Below are positions 29,868 to 38,222 of a stretch of DNA of 64,000 bases, in pieces. The position numbers and the translations under genes are program-made. Within the stretch, counting starts at the first letter, position 1. Every line of letters starts with the position of its first letter. Below the pieces are notes generated by a model, which saw nothing but the letters and a program-made list of their open reading frames with translations, did no database searches and was not told the DNA's origin. The stretch comes from Rhodospirillaceae bacterium (GTDB lineage: Bacteria > Pseudomonadota > Alphaproteobacteria > Rhodospirillales > Rhodospirillaceae): the NCBI GenBank assembly GCA_009693785.1, contig SHWP01000008.1, forward strand, positions 1 through 64,000, in the 5' to 3' direction.

Positions 29868-31786
29868 CCCAACGCCTTTTCCAACATGCTCGATAGCCGT
29901 TTGGCAAAGGCAACCGGGTCGGCGACCGGTTCGCCTTCGACAATACGCGCTTGATCCAGCAACAGCGCGGCAGCGTCATCGAAGGAGCTGCCCGATAACA
30001 CCATCAAGCGCTTGATCAGGGCGTGCTTGGCGTTGATCTCCAAAATCTTGCGTATGGCCAAACTTTGCGCATCGCCATGTTGTTTGAGCATGCGCGCCAT
30101 ATGTAGGCTGACACCGCCGGTATCGGCCACCAGGCATACAGGGCTGCCCTTTAATTTATCGGTTGTGCGCACGTCGGCCACCGCGGTGCCGAGGGACTTT
30201 TTCAACTTCTCGATCAGGTCCTTGATGGCCTGTTCGGCCGCGGCACCTTGTTCTTCTTTCTTTTCCTCCGCCTCGTCTCCCTTGATCTTGGCCAGGTCAT
30301 CGCCCGCTCCCGCCACAGTTTTGATCGGCTTTTTTTCGTACACGCCAACCGAGGACGCCCAGAACTCGTCAATCGGGTCGGTCAGCAGCAGCACTTCAAT
30401 ACCCTTGGCCATGAAGCCCTCAAGCTGCGGGCTGTTTTTCAGCATCGCGGCATCTTCGCCGGTGATGGTGTAAATGGCGTCTTGGCCTTCTTTCATACGG
30501 CCCGTGTAATCCTTCAACGACACCCAGCCCTCGTGCAGCGACGAACGGAAACGCGCCAGCTCCAGCAATTCATCGCGGCGTTCGAAGTCCTCGTACAGGC
30601 CTTCTTTCATCACTGGGCCGAACACATCCCAAAACTTGGCGTAGTCCTCAGGCATTTCGCTGCGCTCTTTCAAATCTTTCAGCAACCGTTTGACTAACCC
30701 GCCTTGAATTTTGCGCAGCACCGGGTTGTCTTGCAGCATCTCGCGGCTGATGTTGAGCGGCAGGTCGGAGGAATCCACCACGCCGCGCACAAAGCGCAAA
30801 TAGCGCGGCATTAAACCTTCCAGTTGGTCCGAGATGAACACGCGGTTCACATACAGCTTCACCGCGCTTTTGCGTTCCGGGTTGAACAGATCAAACGGCT
30901 TGGTGGTGGGAATGAATAACAGCGTGGTGTATTCGATCGCGCCCTCGGCCTTGAAATGCAGCGTGTGCCAGGGCTCGTCGAAGGCATGCCCAACGTGGTG
31001 ATAAAATTCTTTGTATTGGTCGGCGGTGATCTCGCTCTTGGGCCGGGTCCAAAGCGCGGAGGCGGAGTTGAGCGTTTCGGCTTTGGGCTCGTTGCCCTTA
31101 TCCTTGTTGGCGTCTTTTTTCTCGCTGGGGATGGGGTCAAGAATCACCGGCACAGCGATATGATCGGAATAAGTTTTGACGATTTTGCGCAGGCGGAAGG
31201 TTTCCAGAAAATCTTCCGCGTCTTTTTTCAGATGCAGCACGATCTTGGCGCCGCGCGCCACATTGTCTGCCTCGGCGATGCTGAATTTGCCTTGCCCGTC
31301 ACTGGTCCAGCGCCAGCCCTGGGTTTCGCCTGCCTTGCGGGCGAAGACCTCGACCTTATCGGCCACCATGAACGAGGAATAAAAGCCCACGCCGAATTGG
31401 CCGATCAGGCTTACGTCCTTGGCTTTATCGCCGCTCAAGGCTTTCAAGAATTCAGCCGTCCCCGATTTGGCGATTGTGCCTAAGTTGGCGATCAACTCTT
31501 CGCGGTTCATGCCCACGCCATTGTCGGCGATGGTCAGGGTCTTGGCGGTTCTGTCGACAGAGAGGTGAATTTCGAAAGCCTTACCGCCGTCATCGAGCAG
31601 CTTGGGGTCGGTGATGGCCGCATAGCGCAGCTTGTCGCAGGCATCCGAGGCATTGGAGATCAACTCACGCAGGAAAATTTCGGTATTCGAGTACAGCGAG
31701 TGCACGACAATATCGAGCAGCTTGGCCACCTCGGCCTGAAATTGCAAATTTTCCTCTGGCTTGGTTTTGGTCGCGGTCTCGGCCAT
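29864..31786 (-). CDS. htpG: Molecular chaperone HtpG (Hsp90)
   Basis: Bacterial Hsp90 of 640 residues. The GHKL ATPase domain shows LYSNTEIFLRELISNASDACDKLRY, IADNGVGMNREELI and FGVGFYSSFMVADKV. The middle domain has the conserved FISDQLEGLMPRYLRFVRGVVDSSDLPLNISRE (pieces shown), and the C-terminal dimerisation domain follows. A charged linker (KKDANKDKGNEPKAE) is present near residue 225. All expected parts are complete. Confidence 0.97.
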   Translation of the reverse strand: MAETATKTKPEENLQFQAEVAKLLDIVVHSLYSNTEIFLRELISNASDACDKLRYAAITDPKLLDDGGKAFEIHLSVDRTAKTLTIADNGVGMNREELIANLGTIAKSGTAEFLKALSGDKAKDVSLIGQFGVGFYSSFMVADKVEVFARKAGETQGWRWTSDGQGKFSIAEADNVARGAKIVLHLKKDAEDFLETFRLRKIVKTYSDHIAVPVILDPIPSEKKDANKDKGNEPKAETLNSASALWTRPKSEITADQYKEFYHHVGHAFDEPWHTLHFKAEGAIEYTTLLFIPTTKPFDLFNPERKSAVKLYVNRVFISDQLEGLMPRYLRFVRGVVDSSDLPLNISREMLQDNPVLRKIQGGLVKRLLKDLKERSEMPEDYAKFWDVFGPVMKEGLYEDFERRDELLELARFRSSLHEGWVSLKDYTGRMKEGQDAIYTITGEDAAMLKNSPQLEGFMAKGIEVLLLTDPIDEFWASSVGVYEKKPIKTVAGAGDDLAKIKGDEAEEKKEEQGAAAEQAIKDLIEKLKKSLGTAVADVRTTDKLKGSPVCLVADTGGVSLHMARMLKQHGDAQSLAIRKILEINAKHALIKRLMVLSGSSFDDAAALLLDQARIVEGEPVADPVAFAKRLSSMLEKALG

Positions 31787-31906
31787 GGCGCTAACCTCTT
31801 AATCTACATTTGCGTGCGCGCCGGGAACTCGCTCACCCGGTCGGGCGGTCATATGTAGCTCAATGGCAGGTTCCGCAAGGGGTTTGACCCCGTTCGGGCA
31901 TCAGGC

Positions 31907-32425
31907 CTAGCCCGGGGGCGGGCCTCCGGGTCGGCCTGGAAATCCAGGGGGTCCGCCTGGCCCGGTGCCAAACATCCCTCCGCCCGGACCGCCCGGGGCG
32001 ATTCGCGATAGAAACACGGCAAATTCAGCACGCTCTTCTGGCGTCATGGTGGCCGCCGCCCGGCTAACGGAGCGGTGGAATCTCTCAAGCAGGCTTTGGT
32101 TGGCGGTCCTGAGCTGCACCAAGGCTGCAGCAACGCCCTCGGCATTGAAAGGCTCAGTGGCCATGGCATCTAACACCGCTTTGCGGGCGGTTTTCATTTG
32201 TGCGGCGGAGTCGTCCGGCGCAGACAGTTCCGCTTCGACAATGGCGCGCAGTTTTTGAACCGTCGCTGGTGTTGGCCGCCCGCCGCCCGCCATCACTTGC
32301 GCAATGCGCCAAGCCGGTGGCCCCGCCACACCGCGTACCCATTGTGCGCCGATAAATCCCACCAGCAGCACATTGAGCATCAACGAGACCAGGGCGAAGA
32401 TAGTAACCGTGCGTTGCGTAGCCAT
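31907..32425 (-). CDS. Periplasmic heavy-metal sensor-like protein (CnrX/Spy-related)
   Basis: A 172-residue protein with one N-terminal membrane helix (VTIFALVSLMLNVLLVGFIGAQW) and a helical periplasmic domain. KTARKAVLDAMATEPFNAEGVAAALVQLRTANQSLLERFHRSV and TMTPEERAEFAVFLSR resemble the four-helix hairpin of CnrX and CpxP/Spy-type proteins. The last 30 residues are Gly/Pro-rich (GGPGGGMFGTGPGGPPG), which is unusual. It is the third gene of an operon with an ECF sigma factor and a small membrane protein, the order expected for sigma-factor control by an envelope sensor. Confidence 0.7.
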   Translation of the reverse strand: MATQRTVTIFALVSLMLNVLLVGFIGAQWVRGVAGPPAWRIAQVMAGGGRPTPATVQKLRAIVEAELSAPDDSAAQMKTARKAVLDAMATEPFNAEGVAAALVQLRTANQSLLERFHRSVSRAAATMTPEERAEFAVFLSRIAPGGPGGGMFGTGPGGPPGFPGRPGGPPPG

Positions 32426-32444
32426 GTTATTCTCCGGCGCGGTG

Positions 32445-32717
32445 TTACCAGGTAAACTCTATCTCTTCGCTACTCATCACGGGCGGCAATGGTGCGACCC
32501 ATCCTACCGCCGATCCCAGCATCAAGCTTGCGGCCAAGCTTATCGCAAACAAAGGCCTTCGGAAGAAGCCGATGACATCGCCTGTCGCATCGGCCATGCG
32601 CGCGCGCGCGCGCGTGGCAAGCCAGGCTGGTGTCTCTGGCGTGCGCCACAGATCAAGCGCGTCATTCAATGGCTTGGCTGTTGTTATTTCTGATTCACGC
32701 TCGGTGTGTGTGGTCAT
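32445..32717 (-). CDS. Small single-helix membrane protein, probable anti-sigma factor
   Basis: 90 residues: a hydrophilic N-terminal half (LNDALDLWRTPETPAWLATRARARMADAT) that would lie in the cytoplasm, one membrane helix (FFRRPLFAISLAASLMLGSAVGWV) and a short periplasmic tail. Size and topology fit CnrY-like anti-sigma factors that hold an ECF sigma factor at the membrane, but no sequence motif proves it. It lies 12 bases after the sigma gene and upstream of the sensor-like gene. Confidence 0.6.
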   Translation of the reverse strand: MTTHTERESEITTAKPLNDALDLWRTPETPAWLATRARARMADATGDVIGFFRRPLFAISLAASLMLGSAVGWVAPLPPVMSSEEIEFTW

Positions 32718-32729
32718 GATGCTTTGGTC

Positions 32730-33284
32730 CTATGGCTCGAGTGCTCTCAATTCTACCCGTAACGCCGCTTTTGCCCGCTGTAATAACTGTTCCACCGCAC
32801 CCACCGATGTCTTCATCGCTGCAGCCGCATCGGCGAGGCTGAGATTCTCATAGTGGCACAACACGATCACCATTTTCTGGCGAGCTGGCAGTGCCCGCAC
32901 TGCATTTGCCACAGCGGAAGCCTGTTGGTTTGTCTCAGCCGCCGCCTCGGCATCGGGTTGGCCGTCTGCCACATCTAGGCCGTCGTCCAAGGGCCGCATA
33001 ATCGACCAGCGTTGGCGGCTGCGGCTCGCGTCAATCACGCGGTTTAAAACCGCCCGCCTGATCCACACGCGAAAGCTGATGGGTGACAACCAACCCTCAC
33101 GGTAATCTAGCATCCGGGCCAAGACATCTTGCGCGATGTCCTCGGCTTCGCTCCGCGTTCGCGTGAGCCTATAAGCCACGCGATAGACGGTATCGACATG
33201 ACGCTCAACCAGCGTCCGCCGTGCACTGGCATCGCCATTGCGGCCTCGTTGCACCAACTCTTCGTCGCGATCGGCCAGCGGCAT
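32730..33284 (-). CDS. ECF-type RNA polymerase sigma factor
   Basis: A 184-residue sigma-70 family factor. Region 2 is present as VYRVAYRLTRTRSEAEDIAQDVLARML with the -10 recognising helix, and region 4 as ALPARQKMVIVLCHYENLSLADAAAAMKTSVGAVEQLLQRAKAAL (pieces), a helix-turn-helix for the -35 element. There is no sigma region 1 or 3. It heads a three-gene operon with the membrane protein and sensor-like genes and is divergent from two secreted-protein genes that may be its targets. Confidence 0.9.
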   Translation of the reverse strand: MPLADRDEELVQRGRNGDASARRTLVERHVDTVYRVAYRLTRTRSEAEDIAQDVLARMLDYREGWLSPISFRVWIRRAVLNRVIDASRSRQRWSIMRPLDDGLDVADGQPDAEAAAETNQQASAVANAVRALPARQKMVIVLCHYENLSLADAAAAMKTSVGAVEQLLQRAKAALRVELRALEP

Positions 33285-33362
33285 CCATTAGGCGACTCCT
33301 GGCGTGCTAGCACACAACGAAGAACAGCCCGCTCAATCTCTAAGACGCGCAAGTCCGCCAAA

Positions 33363-33388
33363 TCCTACGCAATTAATTTTGCGTAGGA
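33363..33388. promoter_or_regulatory. Inverted repeat between the sigma factor gene and the Pro-rich protein gene
   Basis: TCCTACGCAA (33363-33372) and TTGCGTAGGA (33379-33388) are exact complements separated by TTAATT. The element lies 79 bases upstream of the sigma factor ATG and 71 bases upstream of the Pro-rich protein ATG. Its central position suggests an operator for the divergent pair. No run of T follows on either side, so it is unlikely to be a terminator. Confidence 0.5.
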
Positions 33389-33459
33389 ATAACGCCCTTG
33401 GGCCGTCTTCTTGTTATCGGGCCGGCATTGTGCCGCCGATTTGATCCAAGGAGATATGC

Positions 33460-33819
33460 ATGAACAGCAAAGGCAAGCTTTTGATGCTGGTGCTGGCGTC
33501 GCTGATCGCGGCGCCGACCGCGATGGCGCAATCAAATACCATGCCGGATAACGTCAGGAAGCGGCTGGAGTCCCTCAGCCCCGAACAACGCGCACAAATC
33601 GAGCAGCGGCATGCCAATGGCGGCCAGCGCCCACCGAACGTGACTCCCGGCCAGCGCCCACCGAACGTGACTCCCGGCCAGCGCCCACCGAACGTAACTC
33701 CTGGCCAGCGTCCGCCAGGCGTTGGCGGTCCTCCGGCTGGCGTGACCCCTGGTCAACGTCCCGGTGGCGCCACACCCGGCCAGCGCCCGCCTGGCGTTGG
33801 CGGACGTCCGCGTGGCTAG
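33460..33819 (+). CDS. Secreted Pro/Gly-rich repeat protein
   Basis: 119 residues with a clear signal peptide (LLMLVLASLIAAPTAMAQ). A short helical piece, RKRLESLSPEQRAQIEQRH, resembles the LSxEQRxQ motif of Spy/CpxP-type envelope proteins. The rest is made of GQRPPNVTP repeats (three nearly exact, further degenerate copies) and is expected to be disordered. AAGGAG at 33448-33453 supports the start. It is divergent from the ECF sigma operon, whose sensor protein also has a Gly/Pro-rich tail, so it may be a regulated envelope-stress target (inference). Confidence 0.65.
   Translation: MNSKGKLLMLVLASLIAAPTAMAQSNTMPDNVRKRLESLSPEQRAQIEQRHANGGQRPPNVTPGQRPPNVTPGQRPPNVTPGQRPPGVGGPPAGVTPGQRPGGATPGQRPPGVGGRPRG
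33622..33702 (+). repeat. 27-bp tandem repeat inside the Pro-rich protein gene
   Basis: Three consecutive 27-base units at 33622-33648, 33649-33675 and 33676-33702. The first two are identical; the third differs by two bases near its end. Each encodes GQRPPNVTP. Degenerate copies continue to about 33800. Near-identity of the units suggests recent expansion by slippage. Confidence 0.9.
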
Positions 33820-34156
33820 CCCACGGCTTTCTTGCTTTGGTGAGTGCGGCAGCCGCCAGCTTGGCGCTGCCGTGCTCATCGCGGCATGTCTGGTTTCTGG
33901 GTTTGTGTTCGCAGCCGATGAGCAAGTGCCAAAGACTCAACCCATCAAGCACATACTTTCATTGCAAGACCTGATCAGCGCCGTCGATGATGCGCGCTCT
34001 GCCAGTGCTAACCAATCGAGCACACTACCTAATGATTGGTTCTCAAGTCCTTTGGTAAAACCTCACGGCCATTGGCGCTTTGGCGTGGCGCTTGATGGCA
34101 AGCTGGGCGGCTACGGCGATGTGAATTTAGGCGTACGCCTGTCGCGGCCCTTTTAG
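33812..34156 (+). CDS. Secreted protein of unknown function
   Basis: A possible 114-residue protein starting at GTG 33812, which overlaps the stop of the Pro-rich protein gene (GTGGCTAG). It has a signal-like hydrophobic stretch (LGAAVLIAACLVSGFVFAADE) and a C-terminus HWRFGVALDGKLGGYGDVNLGVRLSRPF that looks like amphipathic beta strands with a final aromatic residue. No family is recognised. The start is uncertain because the frame is open upstream. Context suggests coexpression with the Pro-rich protein. Confidence 0.5.
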   Translation: MASPRLSCFGECGSRQLGAAVLIAACLVSGFVFAADEQVPKTQPIKHILSLQDLISAVDDARSASANQSSTLPNDWFSSPLVKPHGHWRFGVALDGKLGGYGDVNLGVRLSRPF

Positions 34157-34395
34157 CCCTCTGATTTCAAGGGCCTTGCAAGAAATAATTCTGCGTTTGC
34201 CTGACGTGAATCAATTGCAAAGGCCATCCAACCGGCCCATCATTTCGGCATGGTCAAAAGTGTGACGAACACATAAGGCCTGACGCTAGTCGATTTCGCT
34301 AGCGCCGGACATGGCTCTAGCGGGGTTGACCGCGCTTTGTTGTGGCCACCTGGGCGCGCAATCCCGACGGCGGTGCAAGCAAAGGGAGCACGTGC

Positions 34396-34779
34396 ATGCA
34401 AAATCAAGTCCAAATTTCTTTCCACGGCATCGACCACTCTGAGACAGTCGAAACGCATATCCGCGAGCGGGTATCCAAACTCGATAAATTGTTCGGCCGT
34501 ATCACCAGTTGCCGCGTTGTCGCCGAGGCCCATCACAACAGCCACGCTCACACCAATGCCGCCCACCGCCCGTTCCATGTCACGATCCGGCTTGATGTGC
34601 CCGGCACCGAGCTGGTGGTCAAAAGCGACAAGAAAAACCCGCGCGGCCATGATGATTTGAATGCCGCCGTGCGCGATGCCTTCGGCGTCATGGAGCGCCA
34701 AGTCAAGGAATATGTGCGCAAGAAGTGGTACGATGGCCGCCGCCAGGTTGCTAACGAATCAGCGCTCATCGATGCATAA
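34396..34779 (+). CDS. hpf: Ribosome hibernation promoting factor (short HPF/RaiA family)
   Basis: A 127-residue protein that binds the 30S subunit and inactivates ribosomes in stationary phase. It reads MQNQVQISFHGIDHSETVETHIRERVSKLDKLF (pieces), a beta-alpha start typical of the family, then FHVTIRLDVPG and DLNAAVRDAFGVMERQVKEY. The C-terminal dimerisation domain of long HPF is absent, so this is a short form, with a basic tail KKWYDGRRQ. GGGAG upstream of ATG 34396 supports the start over 34342. Confidence 0.85.
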   Translation: MQNQVQISFHGIDHSETVETHIRERVSKLDKLFGRITSCRVVAEAHHNSHAHTNAAHRPFHVTIRLDVPGTELVVKSDKKNPRGHDDLNAAVRDAFGVMERQVKEYVRKKWYDGRRQVANESALIDA

Positions 34780-34780
34780 C

Positions 34781-34902
34781 CTCTCCTTTAGGAGAGATCG
34801 CAACGTCAGTTGCGGGTGAGGGCGTGTTGTTTAAATTGAGCCTTGTTGAAATTCGTCTAGAATCAAATCACCCTCACCCCAGCCCTCTCCCATGGGAGAG
34901 GG
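34781..34902. repeat. Pair of inverted REP-like palindromic elements
   Basis: Two related elements face each other. The left one has CTCTCC/GGAGAG (34781-34796), GCAAC/GTTGC (34800-34813) and GGGTGAGGG (34814-34822). The right one has CCCTCACCC (34871-34879) and the palindrome CCCTCTCCC/GGGAGAGGG (34883-34902). The CCCTCACCC block with a nearby GGGAGAGGG hairpin is typical of repetitive extragenic palindromes. The right palindrome runs into the proposed start of the helicase gene. Confidence 0.75.
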
Positions 34903-37627
34903 AGTCAACGCTTCATTACTTTCATCTGTGAACGACTCATCGCAACCTTCAAATCCCAGCACGGCACCAATCACCGCTGTGCTGGGGCCCACCAATACGG
35001 GCAAGACCTTCCTCGCCATGGACCGCATGCTCGGTCATGCCACCGGCATGATCGGCTTTCCGTTGCGGCTGCTGGCGCGCGAGAACTACGACAAGGTGGT
35101 GCGCGCCAAGGGCGAAAAGGCCGTGGCACTCATTACGGGCGAAGAGAAAATCGTCCCAGCTAATCCGCGTTATTTTGTCTGCACGGTCGAAAGCATGCCG
35201 GTCGACCGGCAAGTGGCTTTTCTGGCGGTCGATGAAATTCAACTGGCCGCCGACCCCGACCGGGGCCATGTCTTCACCGACCGGCTGCTCAATGCGCGCG
35301 GGCAGGTCGAGACGATGTTCCTGGGTGCCGAGACGATCAAGCCTCTGATCCGCAAACTGGTGCCGTCGGCGCAGTTCGTGCAACGCCCGCGTTTTTCCAA
35401 GCTGATCTACTCGGGCGCAAAAAAACTCACCCGGCTACCGCGCCGGTGCGCTGTGGTGGCGTTTTCGGTCTCCGAAGTTTACGGCATCGCCGAGTTGTTG
35501 CGCCGTCATCGCGGCGGCGCTGCGGTGGTAATGGGTGCGCTCAGCCCCCGCACACGCAACGCTCAGGTCGATATGTACCAAGCGGGCGAAGTCGATTACC
35601 TGGTGGCTACCGACGCCGTGGGCATGGGCCTCAACATGGACGTCGACCACGTCGCCTTCGCCTCCATGTCAAAGTTCGACGGTCATCGCCCGCGCCCGCT
35701 GGCCGCCCATGAAGTTGCGCAAATCGCCGGGCGGGCCGGGCGTCACATGAACGAGGGCACCTTTGGTGTGACGGCCGAGCTAAACGACATCGACCCCGAT
35801 ATCGTCACCCGTGTCGAGGGGCATGAATTCCAAAACCTGCCGTTCATTTTCTGGCGTAACACCGATTTGCGCTTCACACGGATTGATACCCTGCTCGCTG
35901 GCCTGAAGGTCCCGCCGCCCGATCGCGTTCTGGTTCGCCCGCCACCGGCCGAAGACCAATTGGTGCTCGAAGCGCTGTTGCGCGAACCCGATGTGCGCAC
36001 CCGGGCCAATGCGCCTGCCCGCATCCGGCTGTTGTGGGACGTGGCCCAGGTGCCCGACTTCCGCAAGCTCAAGCCCGAGCAACACGCCCGCCTCATGAGC
36101 CAGGTGTATTTGCATCTCACGCAAGGGCCCGAGCGATTGCCCGCCGATTGGGTGGCCGCCCAGGTGGAACGCATCGACCGTGTCGATGGCGACATTCACA
36201 CCATGATGGACCGCATCGCGGCCATCCGCACCTGGACGTACCTCGCCCATCGCACCGGCTGGACAGAACGCGCGTTAGAGTGGCAAGAACGCACCCGCCA
36301 AGTCGAAGACCGCCTGTCCGATGCGCTGCACCACAAGCTCACCCATCAGTTCGTCGACAACCGCACGGCGTTCTTGGTCAAAAAATTACGAGGAGACGAT
36401 ATCCTGTCTGCCGAACTTTCCGATGATGGCTCCGTCAGTGTCGATGGTCACCGTTTAGGCCGCCTTGAAGGCTTAAGGTTTAGCGCCGAGCGCACCGGCC
36501 TTAAGCTTGCCGACCGCGCCGTCATCAATGCGGCCAATGCGGCTTTGCGCCCGGTCATCGCTGCGCGCGTCGAGGCCATTGCGGTAGCGCCCGACAGCGC
36601 TTTCATGCTTGATGAGCGCGCGCGACTTGTTTGGAAATCCACGGACGGCATCACGGCGGCAATTGCCACGCTCGGGTCAGGGCCCGAACGCCTGAAGCCT
36701 GTCATTCAAGTTCTCATCGATGAGCGCATCGATGCACCACAGCGGCTTCGGGTCGAGGAGCGGCTTCGGGCCTGGCTTGGCCATCACATCAATACCATTC
36801 TGCAGCCCCTGATGGCCGCGCGCGATGCAGACGTGCCCGGTTATGTGCGCGGCATCGTGTTTCAGTTATCCGAGGGCCTGGGCAGTGTGCGGCGTGAGCT
36901 GGTCGAAGAGCAGCTCAAGGCGCTCGATGACGAGCAACGCAAGGTCCTGGCCAAGCTTGGTATTCGGTTTGGATTGGATCAGGTGTACCTGCCGATGTTG
37001 CTCAAGGCCGCGCCGATTCAGTTGAGGGGCCAGTTGTGGATTGCTGCCCACCCCGATGTACCGCCACCGCCGCTGCCCACACCCGGACGCGTCTCGATCC
37101 CACTGGCCGCCGATGTGCCCGAAGCCTTCACAGCCGCCTGTGGTTTTCGCGCGACTGCGGGGGTTGGCTACCGTATCGATATGTTCGAGCGATTTGCCGC
37201 CGAGGCCCGTAAACACGCCCGCGAAGGCCAAAAAACATTTCCGCCCGCAACATTATCTTTGCTGGGCATCAAGGCCGAAACGGCCGTGGCCGTACTGCGC
37301 GCGTTGGGCTTTGGCGCGGTGATCGAAAACGAAAACCTCACCTTCGCCGTCATTCGCGCCAAACATCATGGCAAGCAGCGCGGACAACATCATAAGGGCC
37401 AAAAAGGCAAGGGCGGCGGGAAAGGTAAAACCACGCGACCCAGCCCGCCACCCGTTTCCGAAAAACCCATCAACCTTGATTCGCCATTCGCCCAACTCAA
37501 GACCATGCTGACTAAACCTCAAGCTGCACAGGTCCCCGTTGTCAATGTTGCCTCGCCTGCAACATCTGAATCTGCGGCGGCCGCGCCAGATCAAGCCCCC
37601 ACGTTGGAACCTACACCCGCCCCATGA
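34892..37627 (+). CDS. SUV3-like DEAD/DEAH-box RNA helicase
   Basis: A 911-residue superfamily 2 helicase like mitochondrial SUV3 and its alphaproteobacterial relatives. Walker A is AVLGPTNTGKTFLAMDRML, the DExH-type box is AVDEIQLAADPDRGHVFTDRLL (DEIQ), and motif VI is QIAGRAGRHMNEGTFG. The middle holds a SUV3 C-terminal-like domain, and the last 170 residues end in a Lys/Gly-rich (KHHGKQRGQHHKGQKGKGGGKGK) then Pro/Ala-rich tail, suggesting RNA binding. The ATG at 34892 lies in the centre of a REP palindrome with no ribosome site; GTG 34928 is an alternative start and keeps the whole helicase core. The next gene overlaps by four bases. Confidence 0.88.
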   Translation: MGEGVNASLLSSVNDSSQPSNPSTAPITAVLGPTNTGKTFLAMDRMLGHATGMIGFPLRLLARENYDKVVRAKGEKAVALITGEEKIVPANPRYFVCTVESMPVDRQVAFLAVDEIQLAADPDRGHVFTDRLLNARGQVETMFLGAETIKPLIRKLVPSAQFVQRPRFSKLIYSGAKKLTRLPRRCAVVAFSVSEVYGIAELLRRHRGGAAVVMGALSPRTRNAQVDMYQAGEVDYLVATDAVGMGLNMDVDHVAFASMSKFDGHRPRPLAAHEVAQIAGRAGRHMNEGTFGVTAELNDIDPDIVTRVEGHEFQNLPFIFWRNTDLRFTRIDTLLAGLKVPPPDRVLVRPPPAEDQLVLEALLREPDVRTRANAPARIRLLWDVAQVPDFRKLKPEQHARLMSQVYLHLTQGPERLPADWVAAQVERIDRVDGDIHTMMDRIAAIRTWTYLAHRTGWTERALEWQERTRQVEDRLSDALHHKLTHQFVDNRTAFLVKKLRGDDILSAELSDDGSVSVDGHRLGRLEGLRFSAERTGLKLADRAVINAANAALRPVIAARVEAIAVAPDSAFMLDERARLVWKSTDGITAAIATLGSGPERLKPVIQVLIDERIDAPQRLRVEERLRAWLGHHINTILQPLMAARDADVPGYVRGIVFQLSEGLGSVRRELVEEQLKALDDEQRKVLAKLGIRFGLDQVYLPMLLKAAPIQLRGQLWIAAHPDVPPPPLPTPGRVSIPLAADVPEAFTAACGFRATAGVGYRIDMFERFAAEARKHAREGQKTFPPATLSLLGIKAETAVAVLRALGFGAVIENENLTFAVIRAKHHGKQRGQHHKGQKGKGGGKGKTTRPSPPPVSEKPINLDSPFAQLKTMLTKPQAAQVPVVNVASPATSESAAAAPDQAPTLEPTPAP

Positions 37628-38028
37628 GCGCTGAGGCTCAGCCCGTCACTACAGTGCGCCTCGACAAATGGCTATGGTTAGCACGCTTTTGCAAAACCCG
37701 CGCTCTCGCGCAAAAACTGATCGGGCGTGGCCAGATTACGCTCAATGGCGCCACCATTCGCAAACCCAGTGCATCGGTGCGCCTGGGCGATGCGCTGGTT
37801 GCAACCTTGGGCCCGGTAAAACGCACCGTCGCCGTGAAGGCCTTGGGCACACGGCGCGGCTCGGCCAGCGAGGCAAAAGATCTCTTCGATGAACCCACAC
37901 CGCCACAACGCCTCGACCGCGACGAACGTGGCGTGTTGCTACACCGCCCACTGTTGGTGCGCCCTAAGGGCTCGGGCCGCCCAACCAAAAAACAGCGCAG
38001 AGAGATCGATAAATTTTTCGAGAGGTAG
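37624..38028 (+). CDS. S4 domain RNA-binding protein (Hsp15-like)
   Basis: A 134-residue protein whose N-terminal S4 domain reads VRLDKWLWLARFCKTRALAQKLIGRGQITLNGATIRKPSASVRLGD (pieces), with the K-W-L-W-x-A-R-F motif of HslR/Hsp15. Hsp15 rescues stalled 50S subunits carrying nascent chains. The basic C-terminus GRPTKKQRREIDKFF is typical of the alphaproteobacterial form. ATG overlaps the helicase stop (ATGA), so the two RNA-binding proteins are translated together. Confidence 0.88.
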   Translation: MSAEAQPVTTVRLDKWLWLARFCKTRALAQKLIGRGQITLNGATIRKPSASVRLGDALVATLGPVKRTVAVKALGTRRGSASEAKDLFDEPTPPQRLDRDERGVLLHRPLLVRPKGSGRPTKKQRREIDKFFER

Positions 38029-38062
38029 GAATGCCCCATATTTCTGGGAAATATAATATTTG

Positions 38063-38195
38063 TCATCGCCCGGCTTGACCGGGCGATCCAGGGTATCATG
38101 CTCATTCGATGTGCAGGGCTCTGGGTCGCAACCCTGGGTCCTGGGGAGGGCCTGTCCTCGGGTCGCGCCACGCGCGAACCCAGGGGCCCCAGGAC
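38063..38195. repeat. Interspersed palindromic repeat with two hairpins
   Basis: TCGCCCGG (38066-38073) and CCGGGCGA (38079-38086) form a strong hairpin around CTTGA, as in the GTCAT...CCGGGCTTGACCCGG-type repeats scattered through alphaproteobacterial genomes. A second, larger hairpin has outer arms GTCCTGGGG (38138-38146) and CCCCAGGAC (38187-38195), with GGGT-CGCGC-CAC-GCGCG-AACCC inside. It fills the gap between two convergent genes and may also end transcription. Confidence 0.65.
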
Positions 38196-38222
38196 GACGA
38201 TGGTGGTTGCCAACCAGCGCGG

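Noticed and set aside
31848-31900. tRNA-like D-arm sequence (GTAGCTCAATGGCAG) upstream of htpG
   Set aside because: No anticodon arm, T-arm or acceptor stem can be folded around it within 75 bases, so it is not a tRNA gene; it may be chance similarity.
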